DNA of 7,495 nt from DASRHK01 sp035650495 (lineage in GTDB: Bacteria; Pseudomonadota; Gammaproteobacteria; Nevskiales; Nevskiaceae), in contig DASRHK010000120.1 of the NCBI GenBank assembly GCA_035650495.1, positions 1 to 7,495 on the forward strand, read 5' to 3'. This document shows positions 1 to 7,495 of the stretch, piece by piece. The position numbers and the translations under genes are program-made. How positions within the stretch are numbered: the first letter of the stretch is position 1; the number at the start of each line of letters is the position of its first letter. The notes under the pieces were generated by a model. The model saw only the letters and a list, made by a program, of their open reading frames with translations, ran no database searches and was not told the origin of the DNA.

Positions 1-1049
1 AGGATCAGCGTGATGATCCAGAAGCGCACGATGATCTTGGGCTCGGGCCAGCCCTTGAGCTCGTAGTGGTGATGCAGCGGCGCCATGCGGAAGATGCGCT
101 TGCCGCCGCTGTACTTGAAGTAGCCGACCTGCAGGGCGACCGACACGGTCTCGGCGACGAACACGCCGCCCATCACCGCGAGCACCAGCTCCTGTCGCAC
201 CAGCACGGCGACGACGCCGAGCGCCGCGCCGAGCGCGAGCGCGCCGACGTCGCCCATGAACACCTGCGCCGGGTACGCGTTGAACCAGAGGAAGCCGAGT
301 CCCGCGCCGGCGATTGCCGTGCAGAAGATCGCGATCTCGCCGACGCCGGCGATGTACGGGATGCCGAGATAGGTTGCGATCTTCACGTTGCCGGTCGAGT
401 ACGCGAACACCGCGAGCGCGGACGCCACCAGCACGCACGGCATGATCGCGAGCCCGTCGAGACCGTCGGTGAGATTCACCGCGTTGCTCGAGCCGACGAT
501 GACCAGATACGACCACGGGATGAAGAAGAAGCCGAGCTGGATCGCGACGTCCTTGAACATCGGCACGATCAGCGCCGTCTCGACCGGCGTCTTCGACGTC
601 GCGTAGATCATCGCGGAGGTCGCGAAGCCGGCGAGCGAGAGCCAGAAGTACTTCTGCTTCGCCGACAAGCCCATCGAGCGCTTGTTCTTGATCTTCAGGT
701 AGTCGTCGAAGAAGCCGACGATGCCGAACGAGAGCGTGACGAACAGGGCGAACCACACGAAGCGATTCGACAGATCGGCCCACATCAGCGTGGTCACCGC
801 GATCGCCGCGAGGATCAGCGTGCCGCCCATGGTCGGCGTGCCGGTCTTCTTGAGGTGCGACTGCGGGCCTTCGCTGCGCACGATCTGGCCGAACTTGAAC
901 TCGTAGAGCCGCTTGATCATCCACGGCCCGAACGCGAACGAGAAGGTCAGCGCGGTCAGGATGCCGAGGATGCTGCGGAACGTGAGGTAGCTGAAGATGC
1001 GGAACGCGCTCTCGTGCGGCTGCAGCCAGAGGGCCAGGTGATAGAGCAT
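1..1049 (-). CDS. mraY: MraY, phospho-MurNAc-pentapeptide translocase (lipid I synthase), 3'-truncated by window edge
   Basis: Transfers phospho-MurNAc-pentapeptide from UDP to undecaprenyl phosphate on the inner face of the cytoplasmic membrane, making lipid I. Reading the minus strand from ATG at 1049 gives 349 codons plus two bases with no stop before the window edge. The E. coli protein has 360 residues, so only about 11-12 C-terminal residues are outside. The protein is mostly hydrophobic helices. Visible family motifs are GTPTMGG (70-76), the Asp pair D115-D116 in FFDDY, SSNAVNLTDGLDGL (187-200), FMGDVGAL with D267, and the HHH triplet (326-328) in MAPLHHHYE. D115, D116 and D267 match the E. 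coli catalytic numbering. It lacks the loop insertion I recall from Burkholderia MraY. Its ATG shares one base with the murF stop (TGATG), and a GGAGG lies 10 bases upstream. Identification is from remembered family sequence and is very secure. Confidence 0.98.
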   Translation of the reverse strand, partial: MLYHLALWLQPHESAFRIFSYLTFRSILGILTALTFSFAFGPWMIKRLYEFKFGQIVRSEGPQSHLKKTGTPTMGGTLILAAIAVTTLMWADLSNRFVWFALFVTLSFGIVGFFDDYLKIKNKRSMGLSAKQKYFWLSLAGFATSAMIYATSKTPVETALIVPMFKDVAIQLGFFFIPWSYLVIVGSSNAVNLTDGLDGLAIMPCVLVASALAVFAYSTGNVKIATYLGIPYIAGVGEIAIFCTAIAGAGLGFLWFNAYPAQVFMGDVGALALGAALGVVAVLVRQELVLAVMGGVFVAETVSVALQVGYFKYSGGKRIFRMAPLHHHYELKGWPEPKIIVRFWIITLI

Positions 1050-2418
1050 CAGTGCGGCGCCTCCACGCTTTCCTGCCGCATCAGCGCAGCGACCACGCGC
1101 TCCATGCGCGACGAGCGCGAGCCTTTGACGAGGATGGTGACGCCGGGCTTCAGCAGCGGGCGCAACTCGTTGACCAGCGGATCGAGCGCTTCGAACGCGC
1201 GGCTCGACGATCCGAACGCTTTCGACGCTTCCGCCGCCAGCGGACCGAGCGTGAACAGCGCGTCGATGCCGAGCGCGCGCGCCTTCGTGCCGCAATCGCG
1301 ATGGAGCTGCGCTGCGGACGGGCCGAGCTCCTTCATGTCGCCGAGCACCGCGATGCGCTCGTCGCCCGAATTGGCGAGCAGCTCGAGCGCGGCGGCGACC
1401 GAGGTCGGATTGGCGTTGTAGGTGTCGTCGATGATGCGCGCGCCCTCCGGCGTGGTCTTCCAGGTGACGCGGCCGCCGGCGCCCTGCACGTTCGCGAGTC
1501 CCGCGGCGATGTCCTGGAGATCGAGGCCCGCGCTGATGCCCGCCGCAGCCGCGGCGAGCGCGTTCGACACGTTGTGCTTGCCCGGCAGCGGGATGCGCAC
1601 CGCGATGCGTCCGCCCGGCGCCTGCAGATCGAAGCGCATCGCGGTCGGCGCATGAGCAGGCTCGGCGAAAACGTTGAGTGCGCGCACGTCGGCCTGCTCC
1701 GAGAATCCGAAGGTGACCGCGTTCGCGGCACCCGCCATCTGCTGCCACAGCGGGAAGTAGAAGTCGTCGCGGTTGATCACGGCGACCTTGCCGGCGCCCA
1801 GCGAGGAGAACATCTCGCCCTTGGCTTGCGCCACGCCGTCGCGCGACCCGAAGCCTTCGAGATGCGCGTCGCCGGCTTGCGTGACGATGCCGATGTCCGG
1901 CTCGCCGATCCTGCACAGCATCGCAATCTCGCCGTGATGATTCGCACCCATCTCGGTGACGGCGGTGCGATGCTCGGCGCGCAGCTTGAGCAGCGTCAGC
2001 GGCAGCCCGATGTGGTTGTTGAGATTGCCCTCGGTCGCGAGCACCGGGCCGTTCGCGGCGAACACCGACGCGAGCATCTGCCGCGTCGTCGTCTTGCCGT
2101 TGCTGCCGGTGACCGCGACGAACGGGATCGAGAAATCCTTGCGCCACGAGTGCGCGAGATCCTGCAAGCCCTGCAGCGTGTCGCCGACGACGATCTGCGG
2201 GATCGCCGCGTCGACCTGGCGCGACACGAGCGCGCCGACGGCACCGGACTTCGCCGCTTCCGCGACGAATGCGTGGCCGTCGAAGTTCTCGCCCTTCAGG
2301 GCGACGAACAGATCGCCTTGCTTGAGGCTGCGGGTGTCGGTGTTCACCGCGTTGTACGCAGCGTCGCTGCCGTGCAGCGACACGCCGATGCGGCGCGCGG
2401 CGTCGGAGAGCATTTCCA

Positions 2419-2422
<4 letters not shown>
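1049..2422 (-). CDS. murF: MurF, UDP-MurNAc-tripeptide:D-Ala-D-Ala ligase
   Basis: Cytoplasmic ATP-dependent ligase that adds D-alanyl-D-alanine to UDP-MurNAc-tripeptide, the last soluble step before MraY. It has 457 residues, against 452 in E. coli. The N-terminal substrate domain carries NTDTRSLKQGDLFVALKG (about 27-44). The central ATPase domain has the P-loop GSNGKTTT (106-113), GNLNNHIGLP (132-141) and AHLEGFGS (186-193). The C-terminal domain has DDTYNANPTS (332-341), GDMKELG (361-367) and LVKGSRSSRME (431-441). The chosen ATG at 2422 overlaps the murE stop as ATGA. In-frame ATGs at 2419 and 2413 are equally possible because the N-terminus reads MMEM; a GGTGG about 8 bases upstream of 2422 is only a modest ribosome site. 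The reading frame stays open far upstream across murE, but that extension is the wrong frame of murE and has no MurF similarity. Confidence 0.97.
1060..1064 (-). promoter_or_regulatory. Ribosome binding site of mraY
   Basis: GGAGG on the minus strand within the last murF codons, 10 bases before ATG 1049. The spacing is slightly long, but the one-base stop/start overlap allows re-initiation as well. Confidence 0.5.
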
Positions 2423-3896
<1,474 letters not shown>

Positions 3897-3900
<4 letters not shown>

Positions 3901-5582
3901 GACGAAGGATCCGGCGGCAGCTGCATCATGCGAGCCGCCGCTTCCATCACGTTCGCGAACACGGGCGCGGCAACGAGGCCGCCGTAGTACTGGCCCGCGG
4001 CAGGCTCGTCGATCATCACGAGCCCGACCAGTCGCGGATGCTCGGCGGGCACCATGCCGATGAACACCGACTGGTGCCGGTTCTCGAAATAGCCGCGGCC
4101 TTCGTTCTTGCGGATCGTGCCGGTCTTGCCCGCGACCTTGTAGCCCTTCACTTCGGCTTTCTTCGCAGTGCCTTCGTCGGAGACGACGCCCTCGAGCAGA
4201 TGGCGCACCTGTCGCGCCACGCCGGCAGAGATCGCGCGCTGCACCGTCTCGCCGCGCTGCTGATCGAGGATCGACAGCTGCGGCATCAGTCCGTCGTTGG
4301 CGATCGCGCAGTACGCGCGCACGAGCTGCAGCGCGTTCACCGACACTCCGTAACCGTAGGACGCAGTCGCTGTGCCGGTCTCGCCCCAGCGCGCGAACGG
4401 CGCGAGCACGCCATTGGCTTCGCCGCGGAAACCGGCGGTCACTGGCGTGCCGATGCCGAAATTGCGATAGCCGGTGTAGATCGCTTCCGGGCCCATCTGC
4501 AATCCGATCTTCGCCGCGCCGATGTTGCTCGACACGGCGAGCAGCGTCGCGAGATCGACGACGCCGTGCGCGTGCGTGTCGTGGATCGTGAGGCCGCGAT
4601 TCACCGTCCACACGCCCTTGCCCGTGTCGACGTGATCGCTCTCGTGCACCGAGCCGAGCTCCAGCCCGCGCGCGATGAGCAGCGGCTTGATCGTCGAGCC
4701 GGGCTCGAAGACGTCGGTGACCGCGCGATTGCGCAGGCCAGCGGAGGCGCGCTCTTCGGGACGATTCGGGTTGAAGCCAGGCTGGTTGGCGATCGCGAGG
4801 ATGTCACCGGTGCGCGAATCGGCGACGACGACGAGTCCGCCTTTCGCGCGGTTCTGCGCGACCGCCGCCTTGAGCTCGCGATACGCGAAGTACTGCAGCC
4901 GCAGATCGAGCGCGAGCAGCACGTCCTGTCCCGGCTGCGCGGCTTGCATGTCTTCGCCTTCCTCGACGACGCGTCCGGTGCGATCGCGGATCACGCGCCG
5001 CGCGCCGGCTTTTCCGGCGAGCACGGATTCCTGCGACGCCTCGATGCCTTCCTGCCCGCGATCGTCGAGATCGGTGAAGCCGACGACGTGGCCGGCGATC
5101 TCGCCGGCCGGATAGTAGCGACGATACTCGCGCTGGCTGAACAGGCCCGGCGCCTTGAGCGCCATGATGCGCGCCGCTTCCTCGGGGCTGATCTGTCGGC
5201 GCAGGTAGACGAACTGCTTGCCGGAGCGCTCGGTGAGGAAGTCCTTGAGCTCGCGCTCCTTCATGTCGAGCAGCCGCGCGAGCGCGGGGAGATATTCCGG
5301 CGCCGCCAGCAATTCCGACGGGATCGTCCACAGCGAATCGGCGGGCGCCGACAGCGCGAGTGCCTCGCCGCGGCGATCGCGGATCGCGCCGCGATGCGGC
5401 GGCACTTCGACCACGCGCACCGAGCGCTTGTCGCCCTCGTGCGCGAGGAAATCGCGCTGGAGGATCTGCAGCTCGAACGCGCGCACGAGCACGATGCCGG
5501 CACCGAACGCGAGCATTCCCTGCACGAGCAGATTGCGCCAGCCGCGCACTTCGCGGACGACGAGCGCGGACGCGGCCTTCAC
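3897..5582 (-). CDS. ftsI: FtsI (PBP3), septal peptidoglycan D,D-transpeptidase
   Basis: Class B penicillin-binding protein that cross-links septal peptidoglycan in the divisome, acting with FtsW. It has 561 residues from a GTG start (E. coli 588). A short basic cytoplasmic tail is followed by one membrane segment (about 17-35) and then the periplasmic part: a pedestal domain containing RGAIRDRRGE, and the transpeptidase domain from about residue 240. All three catalytic motifs are present: S296-T-I-K299 in EPGSTIKP, S351-S-N353, and K486-T-G-T. The GTG at 5582 forms GTGA with the ftsL stop and has GGAGG 7 bases upstream. It was chosen because the membrane anchor follows at the expected distance; longer in-frame starts lie inside ftsL and give arginine-rich sequence with no FtsI character. 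The protein ends soon after the conserved AAPVFANVME segment, so it lacks most of the C-terminal tail present in E. coli. Identity is very secure. Confidence 0.97.
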
Positions 5583-5851
5583 GGCTGCGCCTCCGTGATC
5601 ACCGCGTCCTTCGGGGCCGTCATCGACAGCTTCTCGCGCGCGATCTGCTCGACGCGGCCGTGATTGGCGAGCGTGGCTTCCTCGAGCTGCAGCTGCGACC
5701 ACTCGGTCTCCAGGCGCTCGCGCTCTGCGCGCAGATCGGTGAGCTCGGTGACCAGGCGTCGATTCTCGTGCTTGGTCTTGACCACGAGCACCGCGGAAAC
5801 GAGCACGCCGATGCCGACGATCGCGAGCAGCATGATCTGGCTGCGCTTCAC
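5579..5851 (-). CDS. ftsL: FtsL, bitopic divisome protein
   Basis: Small inner-membrane protein of the FtsQLB complex, which recruits and activates FtsW-FtsI at the septum. It has 90 residues from a GTG start. The layout is a 5-residue cytoplasmic tail (MKRSQ), one hydrophobic membrane helix (about 6-24), and a periplasmic segment rich in Leu, Glu and Arg at heptad-like spacing (about 30-62), predicted as the coiled coil. The end holds EWSQLQLEEATLA and GRVEQIAREKL, typical of proteobacterial FtsL. The GTG at 5851 overlaps the rsmH stop as GTGA, with GGAG 8 bases upstream; the next in-frame ATG (residue 7) would cut into the membrane helix. The same frame is open far upstream through rsmH but is not coding there. 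Its position between rsmH and ftsI is diagnostic. FtsL is poorly conserved, so context carries part of the call. Confidence 0.95.
   Translation of the reverse strand: MKRSQIMLLAIVGIGVLVSAVLVVKTKHENRRLVTELTDLRAERERLETEWSQLQLEEATLANHGRVEQIAREKLSMTAPKDAVITEAQP
5590..5594 (-). promoter_or_regulatory. Ribosome binding site of ftsI
   Basis: GGAGG on the minus strand, inside the last codons of ftsL and 7 bases before the GTG at 5582. It supports the GTG start, which otherwise has no nearby ATG competitor in the correct position before the membrane anchor. Confidence 0.7.
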
Positions 5852-6717
5852 TTGCGCTTCTCCGCGACGCGAAGAACGGCGCTGCGGGCGCGCGGATTGG
5901 CCGCGGCTTCCTCGTCGGTGGGGAAGTAGCGGCCGACCTTCTCGAGATTCTCCGCGTCGCGCATGAACCGCTTCACGATGCGGTCTTCCAGCGAATGGAA
6001 ACTGATGACCGCGAGGCGACCGCCGGGTTCCAGGATCGACGCGGCTTGCGCGAGCGCCATCGACAGGCGCTCGAGCTCGCGGTTGATGAAGATGCGGATC
6101 GCCTGGAAGCTGCGCGTCGCCGGATGGATCTTCTGGCGCGGGCCGCGATGCGCGTCGAGGACGATCTGGGCGAGCTGACCGGTCGTCTCGATGCGCTGTT
6201 CGGCGCGCGCGGCAACGATCGCGCGGGCGATGCGCCGGCTGTCGCGCTCCTCGCCGCATTTCCACAGCACGTCGGCGATCTCGAGGTCGGTCGCGCGCGC
6301 GAGCCACTGCGCCGCGCTCTCGCCGCTGCCCGGATCCATCCGCATGTCGAGCGCGCCGTCGCGCAGGAAGGAGAAGCCGCGGGCGGGATCGTCGAGCTGC
6401 GGCGAGGAGACGCCGAGGTCGAACAAAGCGCCGGCCACGTGGCCGGCGATCTTCTCCGCTTCCGCGACCCGCTCGAGCTCTGCGAAATTGGCGTGATGGA
6501 TTCGGAAGTTCGCGACGCCGGGGAACAGCTTCCACGCGTGCGCGACGGCTTCGGGATCCTGATCGAGCGCGTGCAGGAATCCCGTGCCTTCGAGCTTTTC
6601 GAGGATGGCCGCGCTGTGGCCGCCGCGCCCGAACGTGGCATCGAGGTAGATGCGATCGCGGCGCGGCGCGATCCCGGCGATCGCTTCGTTGAGCATCACC
6701 GGTGCGTGTGAATCCAT
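5848..6717 (-). CDS. rsmH: RsmH (MraW), 16S rRNA m4C1402 N4-methyltransferase
   Basis: SAM-dependent methyltransferase that modifies the N4 position of C1402 in the 16S rRNA decoding centre. It has 289 residues from ATG 6717 (E. coli 313). Visible motifs are the SAM-binding DATFGRGGHS (26-35), DLGVSSPQLDD (100-110), RGFSF-RDG-LDMRMDP (113-129), HPATRSFQAIRIFINREL (198-215), SFHSLEDRIVKRFM (239-252) and the terminal NPRARSAVLRVAE (274-286). The segment between FMR and NPRARS is about 20 residues shorter than in E. coli. The start is uncertain. ATG 6717 fits the family N-terminus (a few residues before APVMLNEA) but has no clear Shine-Dalgarno sequence. An in-frame GTG at 6768 would add 17 residues and has GAGGA 3 bases upstream, overlapping the mraZ stop. 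The stop overlaps ftsL by 4 bases. Confidence 0.96.
   Translation of the reverse strand: MDSHAPVMLNEAIAGIAPRRDRIYLDATFGRGGHSAAILEKLEGTGFLHALDQDPEAVAHAWKLFPGVANFRIHHANFAELERVAEAEKIAGHVAGALFDLGVSSPQLDDPARGFSFLRDGALDMRMDPGSGESAAQWLARATDLEIADVLWKCGEERDSRRIARAIVAARAEQRIETTGQLAQIVLDAHRGPRQKIHPATRSFQAIRIFINRELERLSMALAQAASILEPGGRLAVISFHSLEDRIVKRFMRDAENLEKVGRYFPTDEEAAANPRARSAVLRVAEKRK
5860..5863 (-). promoter_or_regulatory. Ribosome binding site of ftsL
   Basis: GGAG (followed by A) on the minus strand, inside the 3' end of rsmH and 8 bases before GTG 5851. It supports the GTG start over the in-frame ATG six codons later. Confidence 0.6.
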
Positions 6718-6774
6718 GGGACTAGTGCGCGCTGCGCGGTTGCGGAGTGCGGTGATGGAGCGCGGCACGCGTCC

Positions 6775-7203
6775 TCACCGCTTCAACAACGCGAACGCAT
6801 CGGCGAGGTTCTCCGCAGCCGGCGCGCCGCCGAACTTCTTCTGCCACGACGATTCGGACCAGACGTCGAACCGCTTGATCTGGCCGACCACCATCACCGT
6901 GCCGTCGAGCGCCGCGTACTTGCGCAGCAATTGCGGCAGCAGCACGCGACCCTGCTTGTCGACTTCGGTCTCGACCGCGTGGCCGATGAACACTTCCTTC
7001 AGCACGTCGGCCTTGACACGATCCTCGAGGCCTTCGATCTGCTCGGCGAGGCGGTGGAATTCGGAAGCGGGATAGATCTCGAGGCAGGGCTTGTGCGCGC
7101 GGGTGATGAACACGTTGGCGCCATCGAGCTGCGCACGGAAGCGCGCGGGGATCGCAAGGCGACCCTTGTCATCAATGCTGAGTTGATGAGATCCCGCGAA
7201 CAC
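6775..7203 (-). CDS. mraZ: MraZ, dcw-cluster transcriptional regulator
   Basis: DNA-binding protein of the MraZ/AbrB-like family, which in E. coli represses its own promoter and so the first genes of the dcw cluster. It has 142 residues from GTG at 7203. The two tandem SpoVT/AbrB-like half-domains each show the DXXXR core: DDKGRLAIPARFR (11-23) and DKQGRVLLP (82-90). Other conserved pieces are PCLEIYP (39-45) and VGQIKRFDVW (106-115). The start is set by alignment with the E. coli N-terminus (MFRGATLVNLDSKGR against MFAGSHQLSIDDKGR) and by a strong AAAGGGGG 5 bases upstream. The frame is open to 7293, but that extension covers the promoter and operator region. It is the first gene of the cluster and is followed by a 57-base gap before the chosen rsmH start. 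Confidence 0.96.
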   Translation of the reverse strand: MFAGSHQLSIDDKGRLAIPARFRAQLDGANVFITRAHKPCLEIYPASEFHRLAEQIEGLEDRVKADVLKEVFIGHAVETEVDKQGRVLLPQLLRKYAALDGTVMVVGQIKRFDVWSESSWQKKFGGAPAAENLADAFALLKR

Positions 7204-7208
7204 CCAAG

Positions 7209-7216
7209 CCCCCTTT
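7209..7216 (-). promoter_or_regulatory. Ribosome binding site of mraZ
   Basis: On the minus strand this reads AAAGGGGG, followed by 5 bases and then GTG at 7203. It decides the mraZ start in favour of GTG 7203 over longer open frames and agrees with the MFxG family N-terminus. Confidence 0.75.
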
Positions 7217-7236
7217 GTCGGAGAAAGCGGCCTCCA

Positions 7237-7294
7237 CCACTTTTCCCCATTTGCCTGCCCGTGCTGTGCACTGTATTCCACTTGAAACCACAAT
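7237..7294 (-). promoter_or_regulatory. Putative MraZ operator: helically phased AAAGTGG/TGGGN-like repeats
   Basis: Five repeat units on the minus strand resemble known MraZ boxes: ATTGTGG (7288-7294), CAAGTGG (7278-7284), ACAGTGC (7268-7274), CAAATGG (7247-7253, continuing as TGGGG) and AAAGTGG (7237-7243). The first three are exactly 10 bases apart, the last two are also 10 apart, and the groups are separated by 21. Known MraZ targets are direct TGGGN repeats with 5-base gaps in E. coli and AAAGTG[G/T] repeats with 3-base gaps in mollicutes, both giving a period of 10. The position over the candidate promoter and leader fits autorepression. Individual units are degenerate, so the operator call rests on phase and location. 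Confidence 0.6.
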
Positions 7295-7298
7295 GCAA
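7263..7298 (-). promoter_or_regulatory. Candidate sigma70 promoter of mraZ (Pmra)
   Basis: On the minus strand a -35-like TTGCAT (7293-7298) is followed by a 17-base spacer and a -10-like TACAGT (7270-7275), which matches TATAAT at four positions. An A-tract (7304-7308, AAAAA) lies just upstream of the -35 and may act as an UP-like element. A start near 7263 would give a leader of about 60 bases. The -35 is a weak match, so the position is inferred from spacing and its place upstream of mraZ rather than proven. Confidence 0.45.
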
Positions 7299-7343
7299 GC
7301 GGCTTTTTCTAGGCGGATCAGGGACTTAAGCGTTTTATCTCAT

Positions 7344-7352
7344 TGTGGATAT
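7344..7352 (-). promoter_or_regulatory. DnaA-box-like 9-mer in the rnpB-mraZ spacer
   Basis: The minus strand reads ATATCCACA, one mismatch from the DnaA consensus TTATCCACA. A weaker TGTGTGAAA follows on the plus strand at 7356-7364. It is a single site, so chance occurrence is possible; the surrounding spacer is the most AT-rich part of the window. Confidence 0.25.
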
Positions 7353-7411
7353 GTCTGTGTGAAAACAATCGCTTAGCAATGGCTCCTAACGCGAGTTCTC
7401 AATAAGAACGG

Positions 7412-7435
7412 AAAAGGCCCGCCGAAGCGGGCCTT
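7412..7435 (-). terminator. Rho-independent terminator of rnpB
   Basis: On the minus strand a perfect 9-bp stem, AAGGCCCGC paired with GCGGGCCTT (7427-7435 and 7414-7422), is closed by a TTCG tetraloop. The stem's final TT runs into two more Ts, giving TTTT at 7412-7415. It lies directly after the rnpB 3' end and would separate rnpB from the mraZ transcript. The T-run is short, but the stem is very strong. Confidence 0.85.
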
Positions 7436-7439
7436 GGGA

Positions 7440-7495
7440 CAGAAGGAGTCAACCTGTAAGCCGGGTTCTGTCGAGAACAACCATTCCTCTGCGAC
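7440..7495 (-). ncRNA. rnpB: RNase P RNA (M1 RNA), 3' end only
   Basis: Catalytic RNA of ribonuclease P, which matures tRNA 5' ends. Only the last 55 or so bases are in the window; the 5' part lies beyond the right edge. The minus strand reads GAGGAATGGTTGTT, then CGACAGAACCCGGCTTA, then AGGTTGACTCCTTCT. This follows the E. coli rnpB 3' end (GATGAATGACTGTCC, CGACAGAACCCGGCTTA, GGTCAGTTTCACC) in order and spacing. The last stretch should pair with the unseen 5' end to form helix P1. The exact 3' end is inferred from the base of the terminator a few bases further on. Confidence 0.93.

Noticed and set aside
66..1421. Plus-strand 451-residue open frame
   Set aside because: Antisense to mraY and the end of murF. 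Composition is dominated by Arg, Asp, Glu, Ala and His, with no recognisable domain, as expected for the complement of GC-rich coding DNA.
4038..5663. Plus-strand 541-residue open frame
   Set aside because: Antisense to ftsI; Arg/Ala/Glu/Asp-rich with no domain. Same GC-bias artefact.
7204..7293. Longer MraZ with a 30-residue N-terminal extension from 7293
   Set aside because: It would translate the promoter/operator region, its residues do not match the family, and the strong ribosome site points to GTG 7203.
7395..7409. Small hairpin (GTTCT/AGAAC) next to the rnpB terminator
   Set aside because: Only 5 bp with no T-tract; not enough to call a second terminator or RNA element.
7299..7411. 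Possible small RNA, tRNA or short gene in the spacer
   Set aside because: No cloverleaf and no convincing start plus ribosome site with a coding-like frame on either strand. Only promoter-like and DnaA-like elements are supportable.

Overview
This window is the 5' part of a bacterial division and cell-wall (dcw) cluster, with every gene on the minus strand, preceded by the 3' end of the RNase P RNA gene. Read in the direction of transcription (from the right edge to the left), the order is rnpB (3' end only), a Rho-independent terminator, a promoter/regulatory spacer, then mraZ, rsmH (mraW), ftsL, ftsI, murE, murF and mraY. The mraY gene runs off the left edge with only about a dozen C-terminal codons missing.

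The DNA is GC-rich, with strong G/C third positions. The gene order, the meso-diaminopimelate-type MurE (DNPR motif), an MraY without the loop insertion I recall from Burkholderia, and an FtsL with a gammaproteobacteria-like C-terminal half suggest a Gram-negative proteobacterium. A GC-rich gammaproteobacterium of the Xanthomonadales/Nevskiales/Steroidobacter kind is more likely than a betaproteobacterium. This is judged from remembered family members and is uncertain below phylum.

Region by region: 7440-7495 is the end of rnpB, followed by a strong UUCG-capped terminator (7412-7435). Positions 7204-7411 are a comparatively AT-rich spacer that holds a plausible sigma70 promoter, a helical-turn-spaced array of MraZ-box-like repeats, and a near-consensus DnaA box. 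mraZ (6775-7203) is separated from rsmH by 57 bases. From rsmH onward each gene overlaps the next by 4 bases (GTGA or ATGA) or, for murF/mraY, by 1 base (TGATG). The six genes rsmH-ftsL-ftsI-murE-murF-mraY therefore look like one tightly coupled transcription and translation unit.

The genes work together. MraZ is the autoregulator of the cluster and RsmH modifies 16S rRNA. FtsL (with FtsQ and FtsB, not in the window) activates septal synthesis, and FtsI cross-links septal peptidoglycan. MurE and MurF add meso-DAP and D-Ala-D-Ala to the UDP-MurNAc peptide, and MraY loads the finished precursor on undecaprenyl phosphate to make lipid I.

I found no mobile element, CRISPR, tRNA or undescribed system. 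All long plus-strand reading frames are antisense shadows of the seven real genes. The points most worth a second look are in the mraZ upstream region and at the rsmH start.
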